A stretch of 64,000 nucleotides of DNA from Comamonadaceae bacterium. Lineage in GTDB: Bacteria > Pseudomonadota > Gammaproteobacteria > Burkholderiales > Burkholderiaceae_C. Where the stretch lies: NCBI GenBank assembly GCA_027486755.1, contig JAIXOM010000041.1, positions 62,001 through 126,000 of the forward strand, in the 5' to 3' direction. The notes beneath the pieces are model-generated. The model saw only the letters and a program-made list of their open reading frames with translations, had not been told where the DNA came from and did no database searches. Position numbers and translations under genes: made by a program. Shown one piece after another: positions 36,203 through 43,716 of this stretch (positions are counted from its first letter, which is position 1; each line of letters begins with the position of its first letter).

Positions 36203-36250
36203 CCCTCTTCCTGAGTGTGCTGACCCAGGGCGAGTTGCGCAAGGGCATAA
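36203..36250 (+). pseudogene. vapC (PIN toxin) fragment
   Basis: The frame reading LFLSVLTQGELRKGI matches LFLSVLTLGELSKGI of the intact vapC at 38147-38560. Only about 16 codons survive. They are followed directly by a GGTATCTGACC segment that also follows the intact vapC at 38589, so the copy lost its interior. Confidence 0.75.
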
Positions 36251-36263
36251 AAGAATCGGTATC

Positions 36264-36308
36264 TGACCCCGATTTTTGACCTGACCCCGATTTTTGACCC
36301 CGATTTTT
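36264..36308. repeat. three copies of TGACCCCGATTTTT
   Basis: Perfect 14-mers start at 36264, 36282 and 36295. A variant TGACCTCCGATTTTT follows the intact vapC at 38594. They resemble insertion-sequence tips or a short repeat mobilised with the TA cassette; no transposase is nearby. Confidence 0.75.
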
Positions 36309-36384
36309 CTGGGCCGCGCACGTGGGCCAGATTCGGACTCACTCGAGCAGCGGCTCAAGGAACGACCGGCTTCACCCGGTCCAG
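36307..36384. repeat. 77-bp flanking repeat, copy B
   Basis: About 90% identical to 34390-34466. It joins a degenerate PIN tail (FWAAH...) to the intact hepT 3' end. It lies on the right side of the HipBA-vapC-fragment segment. Confidence 0.9.
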
Positions 36385-36816
36385 AAGGTCACCCAGTACA
36401 GTCACCGCCTGGACTGCATCATTCAAATAGGCTGCCTCCAAAGCATCATCGATGGGGTAGTCATGGGTCAGCCGATTCCGGATCACGCGCAAGGTTTGCC
36501 ACTGCTCTGCGCTCGTCAGGTAACCCATTTTTTCCAGGCGGTTGAGCTTGTCCAGCATGGGGCGGTCTTCATAGGGCTCCTGCAAATGGGCCAAAAGAGC
36601 CGGGTAAAGCTGCGCACCGACTGCATCTTGTAACTTGGTAAAGCGCAGGATGAATTGGTCCCAATCCTGCACCTGCTCGTCGTCCAGCTGTGCGAGACCT
36701 TGTCCCTGTATGGGCAGCGACGGGCGCAGCGCCTGCAGGGCATGCTGCATATGGTGCCAATGGCGCTGGCATGTTTGCCAAGCCTGCTGTAAGGCCCAGG
36801 CAGCTGGGTCACTCAC
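36355..36816 (-). CDS. hepT: HepT-like HEPN toxin
   Basis: A 153-aa helical HEPN-family RNase. The catalytic and modification motif RX4HXY is present as RNRLTHDY (about residues 114-121). In the Shewanella HepT-MntA pair this tyrosine is AMPylated by the partner. The start overlaps the MntA-like stop by four bases. It ends LLDRVKPVVP, a segment of which is duplicated 1.9 kb to the left. Confidence 0.88.
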   Translation of the reverse strand: MSDPAAWALQQAWQTCQRHWHHMQHALQALRPSLPIQGQGLAQLDDEQVQDWDQFILRFTKLQDAVGAQLYPALLAHLQEPYEDRPMLDKLNRLEKMGYLTSAEQWQTLRVIRNRLTHDYPIDDALEAAYLNDAVQAVTVLGDLLDRVKPVVP

Positions 36817-37115
36817 AGCAACACCCCTAACTTGGCCACTTGGTAAATGGGCGCCTGGCTCTGGCGCGTGGGGTAGTCGATCAGAACATCGATTTTCTGC
36901 TCGCCCAAAGCCATGTAGACACGGGCCAGGAACTGGGCATGGGCCCGGGCAATCTGGGCCGGGTCTTGAAGTTGGGTTTCGATCAAAAGATCGATGTCCC
37001 CACCTTTGCGCGCATCGTCAGCGCGCGAGCCGAACAAACGCACCTGCACCGCCGGGTCAAAACAGTCGCGGGCGGTTTGAGTCAAAACCTGCCTCTGGTG
37101 GGGGGTCAGCCGCAT
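36813..37115 (-). CDS. mntA: MntA-like minimal nucleotidyltransferase antitoxin
   Basis: A 100-aa MNT-fold protein. The signature VRLFGSRADDARKGGDIDLLI has GS and DxD nine residues apart, followed by QKIDVLID with the third acidic residue. It likely AMPylates the tyrosine of the HepT toxin encoded immediately downstream. It is first in the two-gene operon and divergent from the next phd gene, with 97 bp between. Confidence 0.9.
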   Translation of the reverse strand: MRLTPHQRQVLTQTARDCFDPAVQVRLFGSRADDARKGGDIDLLIETQLQDPAQIARAHAQFLARVYMALGEQKIDVLIDYPTRQSQAPIYQVAKLGVLL

Positions 37116-37212
37116 GGTGTCATTATAGAAGTGGGGCCTTCACCGGCACCAACCGGTCCCAAAGTTGCTGAAACAGCCATAATAGACGTTACCGCCATTA
37201 AAGGACTACAAA

Positions 37213-37518
37213 ATGTTGACCATGACCTCGCTGGCTGCCCAAAATCAATTCGGCACGCTCATCGACGCCTCTCAGCGTCAGCCGGTGACCGTCACGCGGC
37301 ATGGCCGGCCGGTGGCTGTTGTTCTGTCTTATGAAGACTACCAAGCCGTCACCCAAACCCTCCCGTTTCATGTAGCGACACTCATCAGCGAAAGCTATCC
37401 GCTACGGGGCAAAGAGGCCGGTGACTCGATGCGCCAACACCTAGCCAAGATGAGCAACAAAGCGGCCGACGAGGGCCTGACTGAAGATGACTTGACGCGC
37501 ATGCTCAGTGAAGACTAA
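37213..37518 (+). CDS. Phd/YefM-type antitoxin without an intact toxin
   Basis: A 101-aa protein. The N-terminal fold is typical: SLAAQNQFGTLIDASQRQPVTVTRHGRPVAVVLSYEDY. The C-terminal region (MRQHLAKMSNKAADEGLTEDDLTRMLSED) is toxin-binding. AAAGGA lies upstream of the ATG. The DNA after its stop encodes, in the same frame, only the C-terminal part of a PIN protein, so it may now be an orphan antitoxin. Confidence 0.85.
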   Translation: MLTMTSLAAQNQFGTLIDASQRQPVTVTRHGRPVAVVLSYEDYQAVTQTLPFHVATLISESYPLRGKEAGDSMRQHLAKMSNKAADEGLTEDDLTRMLSED

Positions 37519-37758
37519 GCGGGCCTACATCGCCTGAAACACTCAGTCAAAATTGCCCAATCCGTCGAGCGCTTCGAGATGTCCGCCGAAGTGACCATCA
37601 GCCGCGACCCAAGCGACGATAAATTCATCGCTCTGGCCATGGACTCGGGAGCCGGCATCGTCATCTCGGGTGACCCAGACCTGCAACAGCTTGGCATGCA
37701 CCGCGGCGTAGAAACTCTGTCGCCCGCGCTGTTCTTCGAGCGCGACAAGCCGCAGTAA
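37519..37758 (+). pseudogene. truncated COG1569-type PIN toxin
   Basis: Starting right after the antitoxin stop and in the same frame, about 79 codons end ...SRDPSDDKFIALAMDSGAGIVISGDPDLQQL then LSPALFFERDKPQ. This is the C-terminal half of a COG1569 PIN domain. The N-terminal half with LDTN is missing, so a deletion fused the antitoxin 3' end to the toxin tail. Confidence 0.78.
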
Positions 37759-37898
37759 GGGCGGCGGCCACCGCAGTAATGCTGCCGAGGGTGGGCCTGC
37801 CCCGGACCCGCCGCCAAGCTGGCTCCCCCACTTGCTCGATACCCCAACAATCGCTATGTTCTGACCAGGATAGTTCGAAACCAACCAGAGATCCTCAA

Positions 37899-38150
37899 AT
37901 GCGCGCCTGGCAATTGCAAGAAGCTAAAGCCCGCCTTTCAGAAGTGGTCAAGTGCGCCGAGCGGGAAGGCCCACAAAACATCACCCTGCATGGCCAATCG
38001 GTGGCGGTGCTGGTCTCCCGCGCCATGTTCGACCGGCTGACCGGCAATGAAGTCTCTCTGGTGGAGTTCATGCAAAGATCGCCCCTGTGCGGGGCTGAGG
38101 ACATCGTTCTTGAGCGAGACACCAGCACCATCCGCGAAGTGGAACTGTGA
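37899..38150 (+). CDS. Phd-type antitoxin VapB
   Basis: An 83-aa Phd/YefM-fold antitoxin: MRAWQLQEAKARLSEVVKCAEREGPQNITLHGQSVAVLVSRAMFDRL, then a toxin-binding tail. The ATG at 37899 matches the family start (W-LQEAKARLSE). The stop overlaps the GTG start of the toxin by four bases (GTGA), so translation is coupled. Confidence 0.9.
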   Translation: MRAWQLQEAKARLSEVVKCAEREGPQNITLHGQSVAVLVSRAMFDRLTGNEVSLVEFMQRSPLCGAEDIVLERDTSTIREVEL

Positions 38151-38560
38151 GCTACCTGCTCGACACCAAGGTGGTGTCGCAGCTGCGCCGAAAACTGCAC
38201 AACCCCAGCGTGGTCAGCTGGTTTTCGGACCGACCGGCCTCCACCCTCTTCCTCAGTGTGCTGACCCTGGGCGAGTTGAGCAAGGGCATTGATGGCGCCG
38301 CAGACCCCGCCCGGCGTATGGCCCTATCGGACTGGCTGGAAACTGAACTGCCCAGCTTTTTTGCAGGGCGTATTTTGAATGTAGACGCCCAAACCGCAGA
38401 CCGTTGGGGCCGCCTGGTCGCGGCCGCCGGCCGCCCCCTACCAGCCATCGACAGCCTGCTGGCTGCTACTGCGGCACAGCATGGCCTGCGCCTGGTCACC
38501 CGCAATGCCCGGGACTTTGAGGGGCTGGGCGTTGAGGTGATCAACCCGTGGGGCGGGTGA
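38147..38560 (+). CDS. vapC: VapC-family PIN RNase toxin
   Basis: A 137-aa PIN toxin. The motifs are YLLDTKVVSQLRR (Asp; Lys in place of Asn), LFLSVLTLGELSKGI (Glu), PAIDSLLAATAAQHGLRLVTRNARDF (Asp and the conserved TRN-x-DF). GTG start. It is probably the source of the 36203-36250 fragment or a close relative. No promoter separates it from its antitoxin. Confidence 0.92.
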   Translation: MSYLLDTKVVSQLRRKLHNPSVVSWFSDRPASTLFLSVLTLGELSKGIDGAADPARRMALSDWLETELPSFFAGRILNVDAQTADRWGRLVAAAGRPLPAIDSLLAATAAQHGLRLVTRNARDFEGLGVEVINPWGG

Positions 38561-38773
38561 GATCAAGGTAGCAGGGGCTTAAAGAGCCGGTATCTGACCT
38601 CCGATTTTTCTTCAAGGCCTACCTGAGGCGGCGGCAAGGTCTTGCCGCAAAAGTGGCAAGTTCACTCTAAAGCAGCGCCCGCCCAAGCGCTGCAGGCCCT
38701 GAAAACCGTCAAATTCTCATGGCATACCAATTGCTGGACTGCCCCACCACTCCGTTAGACCAAGTCCAAAGCC

Positions 38774-41227
38774 ATGACGATACGTATCCACTTGAGCATC
38801 ATTCAGCCAGTCGGCTACATACATTCCCAAGGCTTCCTGGATCAGGCTCGGTATGCGCGCTACCAATTCCGCCGCTTGGGCGCTGAAGTCACCATAGGCA
38901 AGAACCGCCTGCGCGAGGATTCGGTCAATATCATTTTTGGTGCCCACCTGGGCTTTGATGCTGACCTGAAGCAACGCCACACCTGCGTGTTCTTCAACCT
39001 AGAACAACTCGGTGAGGGTGGCGCCCGTGTCAGTCAGCACTATATGAACCTGCTCAGCTCGTCGGCAGTGATCGACTACGACGAGCGCAACCTGGCCGCC
39101 TACGGCTGCCAGCCGGGCGATGTGCCCGTGGTCTCCTTCCAATATGCGCCCTACCTGGCCGCAACCCCTACCCTGCCCCTGCAAGATCGCCCGATCGACC
39201 TGCTGTTTTTTGGCAGCATCAACGAAAGGCGCAAAGACATCTTCTCGCGCATTGAGGCCTGCGGCTGGAGCGTCTCCATGTTCGACCTTCCGCTTTATGG
39301 CGAGGAGCGCGACCAGTTCGTACGCCAAGCCAAAGCTGTTTTCAACTGCCACTTTTATGAAAGCAGCCGTTTTGAGCAGGCGCGGGCTTTTCAGACGCTG
39401 TCGCTGGGAACGCCCGTGATTTCAGAGCGCACCGAGCGCACCACGCCCCCACCGGCCTTTGAAGATGCAGTGAGCTGGGTGCGCGAGGAGGACCTGGAAG
39501 CTTTTTTTCGCGATGAGTTCATGACACCGAGCTGGATCGATCGCTCAGAAGTTCAACTGCGCAATTTCGCAGCGAAGGACGCCCTACCGGCTTGGGCTGT
39601 GGTTTACGACTATTGCCTTGCCGTGCAAGAGATGCAGCCGGCGGCGCCCGATTCGTGGCGGCCCATGCGAATGAGCATCGGCTCGGGCTCGGGCGAGCAT
39701 TACAAACTGGGCTGGCTTAATGTGGATGCACAACCCAAGGCCCAAGCCGATTTGCGAATCGACTGGAACGAGCCTAAGGAATTTCCACTGCGTACAAAAA
39801 CGACAGCCGGGACTCCGGTCATCCTGAATGAGAACCAACTGGAATACATCTACACCCGGCAAGACCTGACACTTGGAAGTAATTCTTCCACTCTACTGGG
39901 CAACATGCTTCGGCTGCTCAAACCAGAAGGCCGGCTGGAGATGGAAATACCCTGCGATACCTTGGCCGGTTTGACCCAGGAGCCTGGCAAACCTCCTCCG
40001 GTCAATACGGCCAACTGGCAACGCGTCAGCCAGCGTTTCTGGGAGCTAGGCAGCCTAGAGCACCGGTTTGAAATTCTGGAATGCGGTTTTGTAGACGCCA
40101 ACTCCATGCCTTGCGAGCCACAAGGTGCTGCCAGCTTACGCCTCACCTGGAGCAAGACCGAAACGAGCGCACGGGAAAGAACCTTAGCTCGGATCTATCT
40201 GCCGGACTTCGGGGGCACTGATGACGACGACAAAGCCTTGGCGCCGATGCAGGAACCGCATCAGAGCCGCCCGGAAAAACTGAGCCCCGAAAGTACACCG
40301 AGTCATAAACGCCCTTTGAATTTCATCTTTTACACGCCGCACTATGACGACAACTCGGGTGGTCTGATCGCCATCTACAAGCTCGCGCACATGCTCAATG
40401 AAAACGGCCATGTCGCAAAAATTTGGCACTGGACGCGCTTGCACGAAAACGAAGTCCGGATGATCAATGGCAAGGTCGCCAAAGAGTTTTTGATTCCCCC
40501 TAACGTGTCCCTGGCCGATATAGATTGCCCCTACCCCATTATTGAAGCTGCAGCCGAAGACATCAGAGACTCGATCGTCGTCTACCCTGAAATCATCGAA
40601 GGCAACCCACTGGGCGCAAAGAAGGTAGTTCGCTGGCTGCTGAACAAGCCGGGGGCTATCACCGGCACGAGCTCTTACGGGTTTGGTGACTTGATTTTTT
40701 ACTACGCGGAACACTTCCTTCCGGAGGGCTTTGTCGCAGACGAGTCGTTTCGTCTGAAGATTGCGGACATGAAGACGCACATCTATAAAGACAATCATGC
40801 GGGGCAACGTGAGGGCGTGTACTACATGGTCAGAAAGGGCCGGGATGTGCCGCATACCTATCACCCAGAAAATTCCTTGCAGGTCGACGGCAAAAGCCAC
40901 GCGGAGCTGGCTGAAATTTTTGCCAAAGCACAGATGTTCATCAGCTACGACCTGCACACGGCATACTCTCTTTTTGCGTCCTTGTGCGGCTGCGACTCAG
41001 TGGTTGTGCCACGCCCGAGCATGAGCAAGGAGCAATGGAAGATCGGCAAGGACCAATCCGACTTGGATGGCATTGCCTATGGCTACGAGGACATCGAGCG
41101 AGCTAGGAAAACCCGCCACGCCATGATCGCCCGAGTCCATCAAGGGCAGGCTCTCAATGTTGAGGCAATGAACAGTTTTTTGGCGACCTGCGAGCGTTAC
41201 CTGACCTGCCCGGGCAGGTCATCATGA
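38774..41227 (+). CDS. three-domain glycosyltransferase/methyltransferase-like protein
   Basis: An 817-aa cytoplasmic protein. Residues 1-285 resemble CgeB/spore-type glycosyltransferases (LLFFGSINERRKDIFSRIEACG, RAFQTLSLGTPVISERTE). Residues 295-450 look like a small SAM-methyltransferase-type domain (SIGSGSGEHYKLGWLNVD, MLRLLKPEGRLEMEIPCD). Residues 495-805 match WavQ/WsaF-like transferases (FIFYTPHYDDNSGGLIAIYKLAHMLNENGH). It lies between the TA island and the lux-like operon and is convergent with the latter. Its last seven codons run into a 20-bp palindrome, so the native C-terminus may have been replaced. Likely role: building the flagellar or surface glycan. Confidence 0.82.
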   Translation: MTIRIHLSIIQPVGYIHSQGFLDQARYARYQFRRLGAEVTIGKNRLREDSVNIIFGAHLGFDADLKQRHTCVFFNLEQLGEGGARVSQHYMNLLSSSAVIDYDERNLAAYGCQPGDVPVVSFQYAPYLAATPTLPLQDRPIDLLFFGSINERRKDIFSRIEACGWSVSMFDLPLYGEERDQFVRQAKAVFNCHFYESSRFEQARAFQTLSLGTPVISERTERTTPPPAFEDAVSWVREEDLEAFFRDEFMTPSWIDRSEVQLRNFAAKDALPAWAVVYDYCLAVQEMQPAAPDSWRPMRMSIGSGSGEHYKLGWLNVDAQPKAQADLRIDWNEPKEFPLRTKTTAGTPVILNENQLEYIYTRQDLTLGSNSSTLLGNMLRLLKPEGRLEMEIPCDTLAGLTQEPGKPPPVNTANWQRVSQRFWELGSLEHRFEILECGFVDANSMPCEPQGAASLRLTWSKTETSARERTLARIYLPDFGGTDDDDKALAPMQEPHQSRPEKLSPESTPSHKRPLNFIFYTPHYDDNSGGLIAIYKLAHMLNENGHVAKIWHWTRLHENEVRMINGKVAKEFLIPPNVSLADIDCPYPIIEAAAEDIRDSIVVYPEIIEGNPLGAKKVVRWLLNKPGAITGTSSYGFGDLIFYYAEHFLPEGFVADESFRLKIADMKTHIYKDNHAGQREGVYYMVRKGRDVPHTYHPENSLQVDGKSHAELAEIFAKAQMFISYDLHTAYSLFASLCGCDSVVVPRPSMSKEQWKIGKDQSDLDGIAYGYEDIERARKTRHAMIARVHQGQALNVEAMNSFLATCERYLTCPGRSS
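41202..41221. repeat. perfect 20-bp palindrome
   Basis: TGACCTGCCCGGGCAGGTCA overlaps the 3' end of the 817-aa gene. Its halves equal the tip (TGACCTGCCC) of the 59-bp inverted repeats that flank the lux-like operon, so it looks like two such ends fused head to head. Confidence 0.85.
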
Positions 41228-41240
41228 GCAAAGAAATCGA

Positions 41241-41299
41241 TTAACCTTCAACTTGGACTTCCTTCCTTTTGATTGGTACGCCGAAAGGGGGCAGGTCAC
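41241..41299 (+). repeat. left 59-bp inverted repeat bounding the lux-like operon
   Basis: Begins TTAACCTTCAACTTGG and ends GGGGGCAGGTCAC. It matches the reverse complement of 52018-52076 at 52 of 59 positions. It lies 109 bp beyond the luxC-like stop. The terminal TGACCTGCCCCC is similar in style to IS3-family ends, but no transposase is present. Confidence 0.92.
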
Positions 41300-41407
41300 A
41301 AGAGGTGAAGCGGAAAACAGCATTCTTCATCTCTCCAGCCACCACAAGATGGGTTGACCTGATGGCCATGAAGTGGGGACAAGCGGTGGACGTCCCTGGG
41401 TGATGCA

Positions 41408-42631
41408 TCAGAGATGGATGGCGACCTGGCGCGTGAACACGTTTAGCAGGTTGTAGCCATCCCAGACGTGGCCGAAGTCGAGCGCCTGGCCGATCTTCGT
41501 CACGCGGTCGATCGTACGCAGGGGGAGTACCCGCAGGTATTCCGCCATTTCAAGCGCCTCAACGCCAAAGACAGACAGCGTCTGCTCGCGGTCGCTCAGG
41601 GTCTGGAGGAAGTCGGGGACGGTGGCAAAAGCCTGTTCGTAGAACAGGCCATTACCGCAATGGACATGCTTGATGCCCGAGAGCGCCTCGCTGCCAAGCA
41701 GGATGCGCGTCGGGAATGAAAGCGCGCTGGTCTCGCGGTGCAGCGGGTCGGTCGCGACCAGACAGGCTGTGACTAGGCGGTCCATAACCATGCCCGCAGA
41801 ATTCTCGTAGCTCTTGTCCTTCAGCTGCGCTTCGAAAGCGTTCCAAAAACGTTCGCGAGCCGCTGTACAGCTGTCAGGTGGACCGACCCAGGCGACTAGA
41901 CGCGGCGACGAGCAGGCCTGCTGGGCGAACCATATCGAGTCATTGAAGAAGCGGGTGGACAGCTGCTCCAGCGCGCGTTCATCACAGGCCAGCACACTTT
42001 CTGCGTGCAGCATCGCGGCCGAGAAGCGGTCTGGGAAGCACAGCTCTGCAGCCGTCGGGCGCAGCGGCAGCGAGCGGATCTTCTTCACCGTCTCGTCGCC
42101 GCCCCAGACCACACGCAGATGACAGAAGCTGGAAATGAGCGAGGTGACGGCGTCGCTGTGCTCATACGTGAGCACGAAGAAGCGGTTTGCCAGCGCGGCG
42201 TGCTCGTGCGCTAGCAGCTTCGCTAGCTTATCGAGGATGAAGCTCACTTGGTCACCAGAGCCGCGAGAGATGCGAATCAGGTTCACGTTCCCGCACAGCA
42301 TGGACAAAAGGCTCGAATACAGGAAGATCGAATCCACATTCGAGGGTGCGATGTGGTAGACGATACCGCGCGCCGCGCTAACCGCAGGACTGCTTACAAG
42401 CATTTCCTGCTTGAGCTTCGACACGTTGCCAGCCTTAAAGAAATTGGCCAGGACAATCAGTTCCGGAAAGGCACGCGACGTGCGGTCGAGTAGGATGGAC
42501 TTGGCGAAATCGTTGACGAAATCGACGAGGGCAGGATCGAACGGTGCCAACGGACGGGTGCTCGATGCTGCCATCAAGACCGTGTCGAGTTCCCTCTCCT
42601 CTCTAGTCGGAAGGAAGAACTGTACGCCCAT
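41408..42631 (-). CDS. LuxC-like acyl reductase
   Basis: A 407-aa acyl-CoA/acyl-protein reductase of the LuxC family, which reduces an activated acyl group to an aldehyde with NADPH. Family features are GIVYHIAPSNVDSIFLYSSL, LIRISRGSG, VVWGGDETVKKIR and the catalytic Cys in FAQQACSSPRLVAWVG (about residue 240). It is the last gene of the 12-gene operon; its start overlaps the LuxE-like stop by one base. luxAB are absent, so light emission is not the purpose. Comparable luxC genes occur in Aeromonas flagellar glycosylation islands. Confidence 0.9.
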   Translation of the reverse strand: MGVQFFLPTREERELDTVLMAASSTRPLAPFDPALVDFVNDFAKSILLDRTSRAFPELIVLANFFKAGNVSKLKQEMLVSSPAVSAARGIVYHIAPSNVDSIFLYSSLLSMLCGNVNLIRISRGSGDQVSFILDKLAKLLAHEHAALANRFFVLTYEHSDAVTSLISSFCHLRVVWGGDETVKKIRSLPLRPTAAELCFPDRFSAAMLHAESVLACDERALEQLSTRFFNDSIWFAQQACSSPRLVAWVGPPDSCTAARERFWNAFEAQLKDKSYENSAGMVMDRLVTACLVATDPLHRETSALSFPTRILLGSEALSGIKHVHCGNGLFYEQAFATVPDFLQTLSDREQTLSVFGVEALEMAEYLRVLPLRTIDRVTKIGQALDFGHVWDGYNLLNVFTRQVAIHL

Positions 42632-43716
42632 CAGAAATGCCTAACATCGCTGCAGCCACGCACTTCGGCCGACTTCAGGCGGCCATTTACGCGGAAGTAT
42701 TTACCCATGCGCCCGCAGGCGCAGTCGTCTTCGCCGAGCAGAACGCCCACGTCTTCCGTCAGCAGGCTGTGGCCCGGATAGCTGGTCGGAAGGAGGCTGA
42801 GGACCTGGATAAGACCTTCTTCGCCGAACCCGCAGGGTTTGAAATCGATTGCGTCACGGATGATCACGTCCGAATAGTTCGAACTGTGCAGGTGCCCGTG
42901 CTCGCACTCCATGTATATGGAACCGGTCTGCTCAACCATACCGTAGTAGTTGTGCACGCGGCGAAGTCCGGCCCGTTCTAACAAGCCCATCTTGAAGGCA
43001 TCATTAGACACGCTCTCATCTTGCAGCTTCTTCCAGCCGCCGCCGTGGATCAGCATGCTGCGCGGCCCGAAATCGAGCCGGGCGCCTGTTTTCTCCAGTG
43101 CCTGGTACAGGAACTTCCAGATCACGAAGGTGAAACCGAAGGCGGAGATGCCGTTCTCGCTGTACTTTTTGCAATAGGATTGGAGTGCTTCAAGCTTCAG
43201 CCCCATGTCGCGGTCGAGCGCATAGGCATGGTCGCGGCCATACATCGAAAATCCCAGAACGCCCGCCGCGCGCGCATTGAACTTTCTGCGGTCGTTAAGT
43301 ATGTCTTCGGCGTCGACCACGACCATCGGAACGCGGTGCTTACCTAAGAAACTGGACACGATGGAGCCGAGCACCTTGGTCTGCATCGCCGCGTTATCGC
43401 GCGACAGGAAGATGCGCGAGACGGCCTGGCCGCTCGTCCCGCTCGAAGTCAGGGTTTTGAACACCTGCTCGCGCGGTACGCTGAGAAGGTCCAGATGCTT
43501 AAACAGGCGGACCGGGAGGAACGGCAGGTCTTCGAGCTTCTGCGCGGCGATCGCATGCGGAAGGCTCGCGACGATCTTCGCGTAAGGCTCCGACTGCCCA
43601 CGGTGATGCGCACCCAGTTCGTTCAGCAGGTCCAGGAAAAGCCGGACCTTATCGGCCGCACTCAGCGAATAGGGATGGTCGAAATCGAGCTCCTTGAAGT
43701 GGTCGTAGTAGATCAT
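42631..43716 (-). CDS. LuxE-like acyl-protein synthetase
   Basis: A 361-aa member of the LuxE/PaaK-like AMP-forming family, which activates a fatty acid and passes it to a Cys for reduction by LuxC. The phosphate-binding loop is LTSSGTSGQAVSRIF, with YYGMVEQTGSIY and LLTEDVGVLLGEDDCACGRMGKYF following. The acyl-acceptor Cys sits near the end (RGCSD, about residue 355), as in Vibrio LuxE. The ATG at 43716 overlaps the hydrolase stop by four bases; the longer open frame is a shadow of the hydrolase. Confidence 0.9.
   Translation of the reverse strand: MIYYDHFKELDFDHPYSLSAADKVRLFLDLLNELGAHHRGQSEPYAKIVASLPHAIAAQKLEDLPFLPVRLFKHLDLLSVPREQVFKTLTSSGTSGQAVSRIFLSRDNAAMQTKVLGSIVSSFLGKHRVPMVVVDAEDILNDRRKFNARAAGVLGFSMYGRDHAYALDRDMGLKLEALQSYCKKYSENGISAFGFTFVIWKFLYQALEKTGARLDFGPRSMLIHGGGWKKLQDESVSNDAFKMGLLERAGLRRVHNYYGMVEQTGSIYMECEHGHLHSSNYSDVIIRDAIDFKPCGFGEEGLIQVLSLLPTSYPGHSLLTEDVGVLLGEDDCACGRMGKYFRVNGRLKSAEVRGCSDVRHF

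Noticed and set aside
41228-41407. transposase or integrase remnant near the left inverted repeat
   Set aside because: No frame in this 180-bp gap resembles a transposase; only the repeat itself is supported.
41408-43716. bioluminescence operon
   Set aside because: luxC- and luxE-like genes are present but luxA, luxB and a standard luxD are missing; context is glycosylation.
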